A stretch of DNA of 64,000 bases from an uncultured bacterium (GTDB lineage Bacteria > Planctomycetota > JAJSAM01 > JAJVHW01): the NCBI GenBank assembly GCA_937996235.1, contig CALKVK010000012.1, forward strand, positions 62,001-126,000, read 5' to 3'. Positions 26,541-34,677 of the stretch are shown in pieces. Under the pieces are notes generated by a model, which was not told the DNA's origin, made no database searches, and saw only the letters and a program-made list of their open reading frames with translations. How positions within the stretch are numbered: the first letter of the stretch is position 1; every line of letters starts with the position of its first letter. The position numbers were made by a program, and so were the translations under genes.

Positions 26541-27365
26541 TCAGATCGTCTCGAGCGGACCGTCGCGCGCAGGCACCGGGAACGCGGCGTCGATGCGCGC
26601 GAGATCGTCCGCGTCGAGCACGATCTCGCGCGCGGCGGCGTTGGCGCGGATGTGCTCGGGCCGCGCGGCCTTCGGGATCGAGCACACGTTCGCGTCGCGC
26701 ATGGACCACGCGATGGCCACCTGCGCGGCGCTCACGCCGTGGCGACGCGCGACGTCCGCAAGTGCACCGCGCAGGTCAAGACGCCCCTGCTCGAGAGGCG
26801 AGTACGCCATCACCGCGACGTCGTGCGCCGCGCACCACGGCAGGAGCCGCCGCTCGACGCCGCGCCGCGCGGGGTTGTAGAGGATCTGGTTCGCGGCGAC
26901 GTCCGCGCCGTGCGGCGCCGCGAACGCCGCCTCCATCTCGTGCACGTCGAAGTTGCTGACGCCGAAGCGCAGGATCTTGCCGGCGTCGCGCAGCTCCGCG
27001 AACGCGGCGAGCGTGTCGGCGAGCGGGTGCTCGCCCGGCCAGTGCAGCAGGTACAGGTCGATGCGGTCCGTCCGCAGCCGCCGCAGGCTGCGCTCGCACG
27101 CGGCGACGGTGCCCCGCAGCGACGCGTTCTGCGGCAGCACCTTCGAGACCACGAACACTTCGTCGCGCCGCCCGACGAGCGCCTCGCCGACGACATCCTC
27201 GGCGCCGCCGTCCGCGTACATCTCGGCGGTGTCGATCAGGTCCATGCCGAGGTCGAGGCCGAGCCGCAGCGCGGCGACCTCGGCGGCGCGCGTCGCCGCG
27301 TCGAGCCCCATCTCCCAGGTCCCCTGCCCGAGCCGCGGCAGACGCGGACGCGTCGCGTCGCGCAC
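26541..27365 (-). CDS. Aldo/keto reductase
   Basis: 274 aa, NAD(P)H-dependent oxidoreductase with an (alpha/beta)8 barrel. The catalytic tetrad is visible: Asp and Tyr in DTAEMY, Lys in VVSKVLP and His in LLHWPG. The cofactor-binding end carries SIPKAARPEHIRANAAA. The substrate is unknown. The start is taken as GTG 27365, two bases after the stop of the membrane-protein gene, so the pair is probably cotranscribed. Confidence 0.93.
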   Translation of the reverse strand: MRDATRPRLPRLGQGTWEMGLDAATRAAEVAALRLGLDLGMDLIDTAEMYADGGAEDVVGEALVGRRDEVFVVSKVLPQNASLRGTVAACERSLRRLRTDRIDLYLLHWPGEHPLADTLAAFAELRDAGKILRFGVSNFDVHEMEAAFAAPHGADVAANQILYNPARRGVERRLLPWCAAHDVAVMAYSPLEQGRLDLRGALADVARRHGVSAAQVAIAWSMRDANVCSIPKAARPEHIRANAAAREIVLDADDLARIDAAFPVPARDGPLETI

Positions 27366-27367
27366 GC

Positions 27368-27784
27368 TCAGCGCACCGCAACGGTTCGGCCGGGCGCCGC
27401 GCGTCGCACGAGGACGGCCCACGCGAGCAGCGCGGCGCCCGCGAGATTGAAGCCGTAGCCGCTCGCCGCCGTGATGCGGCCGTTGATGCGTTGCGCTCGT
27501 GTCCACGCCATCCCGACGTGCACGCACTGGTTGGTCAGCGGGCCGGTCGGATCGACGATCAGGAGCGGGATCTGCAACGCCGACCACGCCGCAAGGACCG
27601 GGAACCAGAGCGGGTGATCGCTCCACAGCATGACGGCGCCGACGACGCCGACCATGCCGAGCAGGGCGCGCCCGAGGGTCCCGGCGCCGAACTCGGACGT
27701 CGTCGACGCCGTCAGCAGCGCGCCGCCGGCCATCGCCAGCACCACGGCACCGAGGAGGACGCGCGCAACCCGCATCGGCGACAT
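27368..27784 (-). CDS. Small polytopic membrane protein, unknown
   Basis: 138 aa with about four hydrophobic helices (residues 5-25, 38-55, 60-78 and 112-128). A short loop carries DPTGPLTNQCVHVG. No family is recognised. ATG 27784 follows GGGGG; an ATG at 27775 is the alternative. It is divergent from the gene at 28058; the 273-bp gap holds no clear promoter motif, only GC-rich sequence. Confidence 0.6.
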   Translation of the reverse strand: MSPMRVARVLLGAVVLAMAGGALLTASTTSEFGAGTLGRALLGMVGVVGAVMLWSDHPLWFPVLAAWSALQIPLLIVDPTGPLTNQCVHVGMAWTRAQRINGRITAASGYGFNLAGAALLAWAVLVRRAAPGRTVAVR

Positions 27785-28057
27785 CGTACGCCGCGCCCCC
27801 GGAACGGGGACGCCGTGAACAGGTGCGGTCTCGGTCTCGGCTGCGGCCACGGACACACCCCGCTCCGGCCGGGGCGGCGCCACGCGCGGCCGGCACCCGA
27901 CTCGCCGCGGGCGAGCGTGCGTCCGGAGGAGGCGCGACAGCGTCACCGACTTCGACGACCTGGAGGTCGCGCCGCTGCCCGCGGGAGCGGGCGACTGACG
28001 GCGAAGGCCAGGCCGCGCGACCACGCACACTCCCCGCCGGGCGGCTATCCTCCGCGC

Positions 28058-29422
28058 ATGCGCAGAACCGTGCCGTTCGTCGTCGTGGTCGCCGCCGCGC
28101 TCGCCGGCCTTCCGGGGAGCGCGCCCCGGGCGGAGGACGCGCCCGCCGCTCCGGCCGCCGACGCCCCGACCGTCACGCCGGAGCAGCGCGACGCCGCGCT
28201 CGCGAAGGCGTTCCGCTACCTCGACGAGCAGGTCTGGGGACTCGACGAGGGCGGCTCGCCGCGCAAGCAGTACACGGTCGCGATCATGGGCCTCGCATCG
28301 CTGCTCGCGGGCGACCGCACGGGCGCCGACGCCGCGCGCCTGCCGCCGCGCAAGAAGGAGGCGGAGCGCGCCCGCGACTACCTGGTGCGCTACGCGGCGG
28401 AGGTCGCCGCCCTCTACGCGAAGGACGACCGCAAGCGCGAGAAGGACAAGCGCCGCGACCGCGAGCCGGCCGCCGCGCCGGGCTTCCCCATGGGCCCCTC
28501 GCAGTACGTCTGGCCGCTCGGCGTGAGCGGGCTCTTCCTCGCCGAGAGCGCCAAGCGCGGGCAGGCGCGGAAGGAGTGCACGGGCGCGCTCGACGACATC
28601 GTGCGCGTGATCGAGGGCGCGCAGCAGGCGAACGGCGGCTGGGGCCACGACGACGCGCAGCGCCCGGGTCTCGGCCTGCCGCCCGTCAAGATCCCGCTCC
28701 CCGGCCGCGACGCCATCGACTACCCGGGCACGCTGCTCGCCGCGTCGAACTGCGCGCTCACCGGGCTCGGCCTCGCGCACGCGCTGCGCGGCGACGCGGC
28801 ACGCGCGAAGTCGCTCGAGAACGCGCGGGACTACTACCGCAGCTCGCAGAACGGCGACGGCGCGTGGCCTTACGACCCGTCGCAGCGCGACGGCGACACG
28901 CCGTCGGGCGGCGAGGGCAACGATGCGATCGCGCGCGCGCTCGCGGCCTCGCGCGGCGACGCACTCTCCGTCGCGCGGACGACCGGCGCGATCTTCGCGC
29001 TGCTCGCCGGCGGCGAGGACCCGAAGTCGGCGGAGGTCGCGCGCGCGCTCGCCATCGTGGACGCGCACCCCGAGTGGGCCGGCGAGGGCCACGGCTCGGC
29101 GACGATGGCGCTGCAGTGGGCGGCGCTCCTCGCCCGCGCGCGCGGGCCCGAGGCGTGGAGCACGTTCCGCCGCACGTGGTTCCCGCGCGTGCTCGCCGCG
29201 CAGAAGGACGACGGCTCGTTCGACTGCGCCTGCGCGCACGCCTCCGGCGCGACCACCTGCGACACCGAGCCGATCGGCGACCTGCCGGGCATGGACGACT
29301 GGGTGCGGCAGGCGCGTGTGTACGTCACCGCGATCCACGCGCTCGTCCTCGTGCTCGACCGCGCGGACCTGCAGGCCGTCCCGAAGATGCCGGACGTCCC
29401 GGCCGAGACGACGCCGCGCTGA
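28058..29422 (+). CDS. Secreted prenyltransferase/squalene-oxidase-repeat protein
   Basis: 454 aa. A signal peptide (residues 1-25) is followed by an alpha/alpha-barrel with QW-type repeats: QQANGGWGHDD, SSQNGDGAWPYDPS and QKDDGSFDCAC. These are the repeat motifs of squalene-hopene cyclases and prenyltransferase beta-subunits, but the DxDD cyclase motif is not seen, so catalysis is doubtful. Related secreted repeat proteins are common in planctomycetes. A Lys/Arg-rich insert lies at about residues 125-145. Seven bases separate its stop from the HAD gene, so the two are probably cotranscribed. Confidence 0.78.
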   Translation: MRRTVPFVVVVAAALAGLPGSAPRAEDAPAAPAADAPTVTPEQRDAALAKAFRYLDEQVWGLDEGGSPRKQYTVAIMGLASLLAGDRTGADAARLPPRKKEAERARDYLVRYAAEVAALYAKDDRKREKDKRRDREPAAAPGFPMGPSQYVWPLGVSGLFLAESAKRGQARKECTGALDDIVRVIEGAQQANGGWGHDDAQRPGLGLPPVKIPLPGRDAIDYPGTLLAASNCALTGLGLAHALRGDAARAKSLENARDYYRSSQNGDGAWPYDPSQRDGDTPSGGEGNDAIARALAASRGDALSVARTTGAIFALLAGGEDPKSAEVARALAIVDAHPEWAGEGHGSATMALQWAALLARARGPEAWSTFRRTWFPRVLAAQKDDGSFDCACAHASGATTCDTEPIGDLPGMDDWVRQARVYVTAIHALVLVLDRADLQAVPKMPDVPAETTPR

Positions 29423-29429
29423 ACCGCCG

Positions 29430-30119
29430 ATGCAACTCGTCGTCTTCGACATCGACGGCACGCTGATCCGCAGCGAGCGCTCCGACGGGCTGCACTTCGT
29501 GCGCGCGTTCGACGTCGCGTACGGCATCCGCGGCGTGGACACCGACTGGCTCTCGTACGGCCACTGCACCGACGCGCACGTCACGCGCGTGATCCTCGAG
29601 CGCGCCTTCGGTCGCGCGGCCGGCGACGACGAGATCCGCCGCTGCCGCGACGTCTTCGCCGACCTCCTGCGCGCCGGCCACGCGGCCGACGCGACGCTCC
29701 TGACCGAGGTGCCGGGCGCGCGCGCTGCGCTGGGCGCGCTGCAGGACGGCGGCACGCACGTCGCGATCGGCACCGGCGGGTGGCGCACGACCGCGCTGTT
29801 CAAGCTGACGGTCGTCGGCCTCGACGCGACGCTCCCCGGCGCGTTCGCCGACGACGACCCGACGCGCGAGGGCATCGTGCGCACCGCCGTCGCGCGGGCC
29901 GAGGAGCGCGCGGGGCGGAGCGCCGAGCGCGTCGTCTACGTGGGCGACGCGGTGTGGGACGTGCGCACGTGCCGCGCGCTCGGCGTCCCGTTCGTCGGCA
30001 TCGCGACCGACGGCCGCGCGGCGCGCCTGCGCGCCGAGGGCGCGCACGTCGTGCTCGAGGACTACGCGGACCTGGACGCCGTCCACGACGCGCTGGACGC
30101 GGCGCGCCCGCCCGGCTGA
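29430..30119 (+). CDS. HAD-superfamily phosphatase (phosphoglycolate-phosphatase-like)
   Basis: 229 aa. Motif I FDIDGTLIRS carries the nucleophile Asp and acid/base Asp; motif II is the Thr in IGTGGWRTT; a Lys follows in FKLTVVGL; motif IV is VYVGDAVWDVRTCRALG. A helical cap separates I and II. It hydrolyses a phosphomonoester in the cytosol; the substrate is unknown. It sits seven bases after the repeat-protein gene. Confidence 0.9.
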   Translation: MQLVVFDIDGTLIRSERSDGLHFVRAFDVAYGIRGVDTDWLSYGHCTDAHVTRVILERAFGRAAGDDEIRRCRDVFADLLRAGHAADATLLTEVPGARAALGALQDGGTHVAIGTGGWRTTALFKLTVVGLDATLPGAFADDDPTREGIVRTAVARAEERAGRSAERVVYVGDAVWDVRTCRALGVPFVGIATDGRAARLRAEGAHVVLEDYADLDAVHDALDAARPPG

Positions 30120-30211
30120 GCACGTTCTCGCGACGCATTGCTAACACCCGTGCCGCGGCGCGCGTCCTCTCGCCGTCCGCGCGCGACACGGCGCGCGGGG
30201 AAGGAGCTCCC

Positions 30212-30832
30212 ATGCGACGCACGTCCTGGCTCGCCGCCGTCCTGACCGTCCTCGCGCTGTGCGCCGTCCTCGGCGCGCGCCACTCGTTCGCCAAGGAGGA
30301 GCCGCGTCCCGTCCCCGAGGGCGCGGAGTTCCAGCGCTTCCTCTTCGCCGCGACGCTCGAGGGCGCGCTCGAGGACGGTCTCCCCGACGAGCTGGCGCGC
30401 GTGGTGCTCGAGCAGGACGCAGAGGGCCGCTACCGCAACTTCGTCTACGCATGCCCCGTGTGCACGCCCGTCATCGCCGGGCTCCTCGCGTTCGGACTGC
30501 GCGGCGAGTACGAGTACTCCGTCAAGGGTGAGCTGTTCTTCGACACCTCGCGCGTGCCGGAGCGGATCGTGGCGGAGCTGCGCTCGGCGTCGATCGCGGA
30601 GCGCCGCCTCGGCGTCGAGCACCTCGTGGACCGCTGGGTGCGGCGGCGCGTCGAGCTGCTGCGCCTCGACGACGCCGAGCGCGCACTCTGGCGCGACGCC
30701 ATGGAGCGCGGGCGCAAGAAGGGTATGGCGATGCTCGAGAAGCAGCACGCCGCCGACGGCTCCGGACCGAACGACGACATGGAGACCTGCCCGAACTGCG
30801 ACGGCTCCGTGGACGCGTTCGGGCGCAGGTGA
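30212..30832 (+). CDS. Secreted protein with two CxxC-type motifs, unknown
   Basis: 206 aa. Signal peptide (MRRTSWLAAVLTVLALCAVL, then GARHSFA), a helical body, a hydrophobic CPVCTPVIAGLLAFG segment at about 87-101 and a C-terminal CPNCDGS. The four cysteines could bind a metal or form disulfides. No family is recognised. AAGGAG upstream supports ATG 30212. Its stop lies 23 bp from the end of the ubiquitin-like operon on the opposite strand. Confidence 0.65.
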   Translation: MRRTSWLAAVLTVLALCAVLGARHSFAKEEPRPVPEGAEFQRFLFAATLEGALEDGLPDELARVVLEQDAEGRYRNFVYACPVCTPVIAGLLAFGLRGEYEYSVKGELFFDTSRVPERIVAELRSASIAERRLGVEHLVDRWVRRRVELLRLDDAERALWRDAMERGRKKGMAMLEKQHAADGSGPNDDMETCPNCDGSVDAFGRR

Positions 30833-30855
30833 CGGGCCGGCCGCACGTGCCGGCG

Positions 30856-31356
30856 TCAGCGCGTGAGGAACGCGGCGACACCCACGACCACCATGAAGAG
30901 GATGGCCAGGCACGACACCGATCCCAGCACGATCCCCGCGATGGCGAGCCCGCGCCCGCCCTGCGTCCGGTCGGCGTCGATCTGCCGCAGCGCGCGGAGG
31001 CCCAGCGGCAGGGCGATGGCGCCGGCCGGCAGGCACGCCAGCGGAGCGGCGATGCCGACGACGAGCGCGGCGATGGCGAGGCCGTTCGTGGTCGGACCGG
31101 CGCGCTGGTTGGGCCGGCGCGGCGGCGGGATGTGGTCGCAGTCCGGGTGCGCGCAGCCGTTGGCGAGCGCGTAGCAGCGGTCGTGGTGCGCGGCGGCGCA
31201 GAAGGGACAGTGGGCGACCAGCCCGCCGACGACGATCGGCGTGCGGCACGCCGGGCACACGGCGCCGTCGAGCGTGGCGTCGGCGCGGGCGCGCGACGCG
31301 TTGCGCTCCAGCCCCGCGGGCGCGGGCGACGGAACGTGGTGGTCGTCGTCGTGCAT
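30856..31356 (-). CDS. RING-like zinc-finger / DUF4190-type membrane protein, last gene of the Ubl operon
   Basis: 166 aa. The N-terminus has a treble-clef finger: CPAC-N12-CPFC-HHDRC followed by ANGCAHPDC, the Cys/His order of the prokaryotic RING families. Two membrane helices follow (about 93-120 and 137-160) around RALRQIDADRTQGGRGLAIA, the pattern of DUF4190 proteins. It may act as a membrane-bound E3-like adaptor, or simply a zinc-finger membrane receptor for the Ubl system. It is separated from the E2 gene by 85 bp, the only sizeable gap in the operon. Confidence 0.82.
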   Translation of the reverse strand: MHDDDHHVPSPAPAGLERNASRARADATLDGAVCPACRTPIVVGGLVAHCPFCAAAHHDRCYALANGCAHPDCDHIPPPRRPNQRAGPTTNGLAIAALVVGIAAPLACLPAGAIALPLGLRALRQIDADRTQGGRGLAIAGIVLGSVSCLAILFMVVVGVAAFLTR

Positions 31357-31441
31357 CGTTCAGCCGCCTGCGCGACCGGTGCGTGGAGCGTGCGCGTGCT
31401 CGTCGCTCGCCGCCGCCACCCCGCGTACCCGGCGTGCCCCG

Positions 31442-32290
31442 CTACACAAGCGTCCCTCCGCAGTTCGCGCAGTGCAGCGCGACGCACGCCAGGCAGCCGG
31501 CGGCGCCGCACGCCGCACACGCGAGCGCGCAGTCGGCGCACGCGGCGTGGCCGGCTGCGCAGCCCGTCGCCTGCGCGCCCACACGTGCGCAGTTCGTGCA
31601 CACGAGCTGCGCCGCGCCCACCGGCGCCGCGGCGCGCGCGGCGTCCGCCGCCTCGCACGCGGCGCACGCGGTGCGCCCGCACGCGAGGCACAGCACGGCG
31701 CCGCACGCGCCGCACGAGAGATCGCACTCCGGACACAGCACGTGCCCCGCACCGCACGGCACGAGCCGGCGCCCCGTGGACGCACAGTTCGAGCACGCGC
31801 CCTCCGCCGCGTCACGCGGCGGCGCGTCGTGCAGGTCCACGAAGAAGGGCTCGCGGTCCACGGGCACGAGGTGCGGGTGCTCCTCGACCCAGCGCGCCGC
31901 GCGACCGTTCAGCGGGCTCTTCACGTTGTAGCTCTGGTACGCCAGCATCTCGCCCACGCGCTGGACCATCAGGTCGAGCGACTCCGCCGCGGTCCAGTGG
32001 TCGCCGATGCAGACCGCGTGCGGCGCGATGTTCGGGTGGAACACGGGCGTCAGCATGCGGCAGATCGGCGCGTCGCGCGGATAGCCCGAGGGCAGCGTGA
32101 TCTCGAGGCGGTGCGACGCGACCGCGACGATGCGCTCGCCGCGTTCGCGCAGCGAGCGGACGTCGAGGATCAGGCGGTAGCGCTCCGGCGGGTTGCCGGA
32201 GACGCCCTCCACGCGCACGCGCGGATGCCGCCGCGTCAGGTCGCGCATCGCCTCGTAGTCGGATGCCAGGCGGCGCAGCCGCATGCTCAT
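31442..32290 (-). CDS. E2 ubiquitin-conjugating-enzyme homologue fused to a Cys-rich zinc module
   Basis: 282 aa. Residues 1 to about 150 are a UBC fold: the HPN motif at 85-87 (TPVFHPNI), the active-site Cys94 in AVCIGDHW, then a Trp at 99 and SPLN at 125-128, all in the order of eukaryotic E2s. From about residue 170 to the end there are some 25 cysteines in CxxC pairs (CSNC, CPEC, CGAC, CLACG, CTNC, CADC, CANC), reading as tandem treble-clef or RING-type zinc sites. E2 and E3-like functions may therefore be joined in one polypeptide. GGAGG eight bases upstream supports ATG 32290, which overlaps the protease stop (ATGA). The E1 partner is encoded 5 kb upstream in the same operon. Transfer of the operon's Ubl is inferred from context. 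Confidence 0.93.
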   Translation of the reverse strand: MSMRLRRLASDYEAMRDLTRRHPRVRVEGVSGNPPERYRLILDVRSLRERGERIVAVASHRLEITLPSGYPRDAPICRMLTPVFHPNIAPHAVCIGDHWTAAESLDLMVQRVGEMLAYQSYNVKSPLNGRAARWVEEHPHLVPVDREPFFVDLHDAPPRDAAEGACSNCASTGRRLVPCGAGHVLCPECDLSCGACGAVLCLACGRTACAACEAADAARAAAPVGAAQLVCTNCARVGAQATGCAAGHAACADCALACAACGAAGCLACVALHCANCGGTLV

Positions 32291-33546
32291 CGTGTGTCCT
32301 CCGCGGGGCCCGCCGCCTCGGCCTGCACGGCCGGAGCCGCCGCCGACGTGGCGTCGAGGAGCCCGGCCAGCGCCTCGGGCGGCAGGCCGATGCCGACCGG
32401 TCCCGTCGCCTCCACGCCCGCCCAGGTGCTGACGCCCATCAGTCGCCCGTCCGCATCGTAGAGCCCGGTCCCGCTGTCGCCCGGCTGGAGCGGCAGGTCG
32501 GTGTAGATCAGCGCGTACGTGCCGGCGGGCGTCGTGTGCGTCCGGCGCCGCAGCACCGAGCCGCGGTGCAGCCGCCACCCGGCGCGCAGCGGATTGGGGA
32601 CGAACAGCGCGGTCCGCCCCGCCTCGAGCTCGCTGCCGTCGTCGAGCACGTCCACGGCGGCGGGCGGTGCCTCGATGTCGGCGCTCACGAGCGCGATGTC
32701 GAGCGGCGGCGGCGCGCACCAGCGCACGGTGCCGTACGCGCCGCGCCCGTCGGAGAACTGCACCCACACGCGCGGCGCCGCCGCGAGGTCGTGGAACGCG
32801 GCGGGCGAGTCGTACGGCAGCGCGACGTGGCTGCACGTGACGATCCACGCGCGGCCCGGCTCCGACCGCACGATCGCGCCGCCGCCGAGGGCGAGGTCGC
32901 GCGCGTCGCCGTCGGAGCCGGGTGCCGCGATCGCGACCGTCGCCGCCATGAGCGCGCCGGTCGTCTCGTCGGCCACGCGCAGCGGCAGCGGGGGCGGCAC
33001 GGCGTGCTCGAAGTCGCCCGGCCGGCGCAGGCTGCTCCACGTGAGCGCGCCGACCGCTGTCGCGAGCGCCCCGCTCAGCAGGGCGAGCCCGACCGTGGTG
33101 AACACGTGCGGACGGCGGAAGAGCCGCGTGCGTCGCGCGTGGACGAACGCCGCGAGCGCGGCGCCGAGCGCGGCGACGCCGACGAGCGCGGCGAGTCGGG
33201 CGTCGGCGCGCCACGCCGCGAAGACGTCGTCGAGCGGTCCGAACGGACGGAACGTCACCAGCGGCACGAACGCCAGCGCCGCGGCGACGCCGAGCACGAG
33301 CGCCGCGACGGTCGGCACGTGCTGCAGTGCGCGCGACACGACGCCGCGGCCGGCGTCGGCGCTGCGCCGGCGCGCCTCCGCCGCCTCGATCGCGGGCAGG
33401 TCGAGGACGAGACGCTCCGCACCCTCGCCGTGCATCCGCCACGCCCGCGCCGAGGCGCACTCCGGGCACTCGGCGTCCGCTGCGACGTGCTCGCGCACGG
33501 CGCAGCCGCACGTCGGGCAGAACGGCTGCAGCGGGGCCGGCGCCAT
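32287..33546 (-). CDS. Membrane-anchored trypsin-like serine protease with N-terminal zinc ribbon
   Basis: 419 aa. A zinc ribbon (CPTCGC at 10-15, CPEC at 27-30) precedes three membrane helices (about 79-99, 118-136, 149-170) and a trypsin-like domain with the full triad in order: H240 (VTCSHVALP), D283 (PLDIALVSAD) and S358 (GDSG, 356-359). With one cytosolic ribbon and three helices the protease would face outward; this topology is inferred. Within a ubiquitin-like operon it could cleave envelope substrates on a signal from inside, or act as an independent effector. The start is ATG 33546, or GTG 33555 overlapping the previous stop (GTGA). Its stop overlaps the E2 ATG. Confidence 0.88.
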   Translation of the reverse strand: MAPAPLQPFCPTCGCAVREHVAADAECPECASARAWRMHGEGAERLVLDLPAIEAAEARRRSADAGRGVVSRALQHVPTVAALVLGVAAALAFVPLVTFRPFGPLDDVFAAWRADARLAALVGVAALGAALAAFVHARRTRLFRRPHVFTTVGLALLSGALATAVGALTWSSLRRPGDFEHAVPPPLPLRVADETTGALMAATVAIAAPGSDGDARDLALGGGAIVRSEPGRAWIVTCSHVALPYDSPAAFHDLAAAPRVWVQFSDGRGAYGTVRWCAPPPLDIALVSADIEAPPAAVDVLDDGSELEAGRTALFVPNPLRAGWRLHRGSVLRRRTHTTPAGTYALIYTDLPLQPGDSGTGLYDADGRLMGVSTWAGVEATGPVGIGLPPEALAGLLDATSAAAPAVQAEAAGPAEDTR

Positions 33547-33551
33547 GCGCG

Positions 33552-34091
33552 TCACAGCCCCAGGAACGCCAGCAGACCCGTGAGCAGGTAGACGCCGCCG
33601 AGCGCCGCCGCGCCGATGCCCATCGCGACGTACGTGCCGTCGGCGCCGCCCAGGCGCGCGCGGCTCCGCCACGCGACGAACGCCGCCGCGGGACCCGCGA
33701 GCGGCGCGAAGACGCCGGTCAGCGACGCGAGGAAGAGCGCGAGCACGGTCAGCGACAGACGCCTGCCGACGCGCAGCTTCTCGACGTGTGCCGCGTACTC
33801 GCTGCGCGACATGGGGTCGGCATACGGGAAGCGCGCGCCGCAGCGGCAGACGAGGAGCCCCGACGCCAACTGGGCGCCGCACGCCGGGCACTGCTTGGAG
33901 TCGCCCCAGCCGCCCGTGAACTGCGTCGGCAGCTCCGGCTTCTGCGCCTCGGCCGCGCGCGTGCACCCGTACGTCGCGCAGCCGCCGAGGTCCCTCCAGC
34001 ACTCCGCGTGGTACGTCTGCGAGCACTCCGCGCACGTCTGCGTGGCGTCCTCCGCGCGGATCAGCGTGTGGCAGATGGTGCAGCGCTCCAT
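33552..34091 (-). CDS. RING-like zinc-finger membrane protein
   Basis: 179 aa. The finger at residues 4-43 reads C4-x2-C7, C20-x2-C23, H28-x2-C31, C38, C43 (TYHAECWRDLGGCATYGC), very like the prokaryotic RING family 1 pattern. A second zinc ribbon follows (CPACG, then CRCGARFPY at about 68-90) and two C-terminal membrane helices (about 112-136 and 152-177). It may recruit an E2-Ubl conjugate to the membrane as an E3-like factor. It lies 4 bp after the neighbouring RING gene and overlaps the protease gene if that uses its GTG start. Confidence 0.87.
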   Translation of the reverse strand: MERCTICHTLIRAEDATQTCAECSQTYHAECWRDLGGCATYGCTRAAEAQKPELPTQFTGGWGDSKQCPACGAQLASGLLVCRCGARFPYADPMSRSEYAAHVEKLRVGRRLSLTVLALFLASLTGVFAPLAGPAAAFVAWRSRARLGGADGTYVAMGIGAAALGGVYLLTGLLAFLGL

Positions 34092-34095
34092 CGGC

Positions 34096-34677
34096 TCACC
34101 GACTCGCGATCGTCAGGAGGATCCACAGCGCGTTCAGCACGATCGCGATGCTGCCGAGCACCATGCCCGCCGTCGCCATGCCGCCGCCGCCGTAGCGCGG
34201 ATCGCGCTCGATCGCGCGCTTCGCCTCGCGCGCCTTCCCGATGGCGAGGAGGCCGAAGATGATGCCGCAGATGAAGAGCGCGAGGATGCCGTAGACCAGC
34301 GCCGCGGTCGCGCCCGGCGCGGTCGACTTCGGCCCGTCGTACTCGCCGGTCGCGGTCGGCGCCCGGCGGCACTTCGGACAGATGCCGCGGACCTGCGAGA
34401 AGATGTGGTCGCAGTGCGGGCACGCGATCCTGCCGGGCGGCAGCGCGGCGGGAGCGCGCGCGCCGACCGCGCTCGGGGCGAGCTGCGCGAGAGGCGCGTT
34501 CACGCAGGAACTCGACGCGCAGCCGCCGGCACCGTCCCAGCACGCGGCGTGCTGCGGCGTCTCGCAGGCCGTGCAGACGGCGGCCTCCGCGCCGAGCTCG
34601 ATCGGCCGTACGCAGCCCGCACACGTCGATCCCGCCAGCACCTTGTTCGCGCGCATGCGGCGTGCCGACTCGCTCAT
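34096..34677 (-). CDS. RING-like zinc-finger / zinc-ribbon / DUF4190-type membrane protein
   Basis: 193 aa. A finger at about 19-60 (CAGC, CTACETPQHAACW, GGCASSSC) follows the same Cys/His order as the next gene. A zinc ribbon lies at about 86-105 (CPHCDHIF, CPKCRRAP) and two membrane helices at about 126-146 and 168-190 with GKAREAKRAIERDPR between. It is a paralogue of the protein encoded at 30856-31356, with an additional ribbon. ATG 34677 overlaps the FHA gene stop (ATGA). Confidence 0.86.
   Translation of the reverse strand: MSESARRMRANKVLAGSTCAGCVRPIELGAEAAVCTACETPQHAACWDGAGGCASSSCVNAPLAQLAPSAVGARAPAALPPGRIACPHCDHIFSQVRGICPKCRRAPTATGEYDGPKSTAPGATAALVYGILALFICGIIFGLLAIGKAREAKRAIERDPRYGGGGMATAGMVLGSIAIVLNALWILLTIASR

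Noticed and set aside
27819..27998. A short plus-strand frame ending DSVTDFDDLEVAPLPAGAGD that looks protein-like
   Set aside because: No start codon with a ribosome site follows the upstream stop at 27816, and only the last 20 residues look natural. It could be a gene remnant but I cannot support it.
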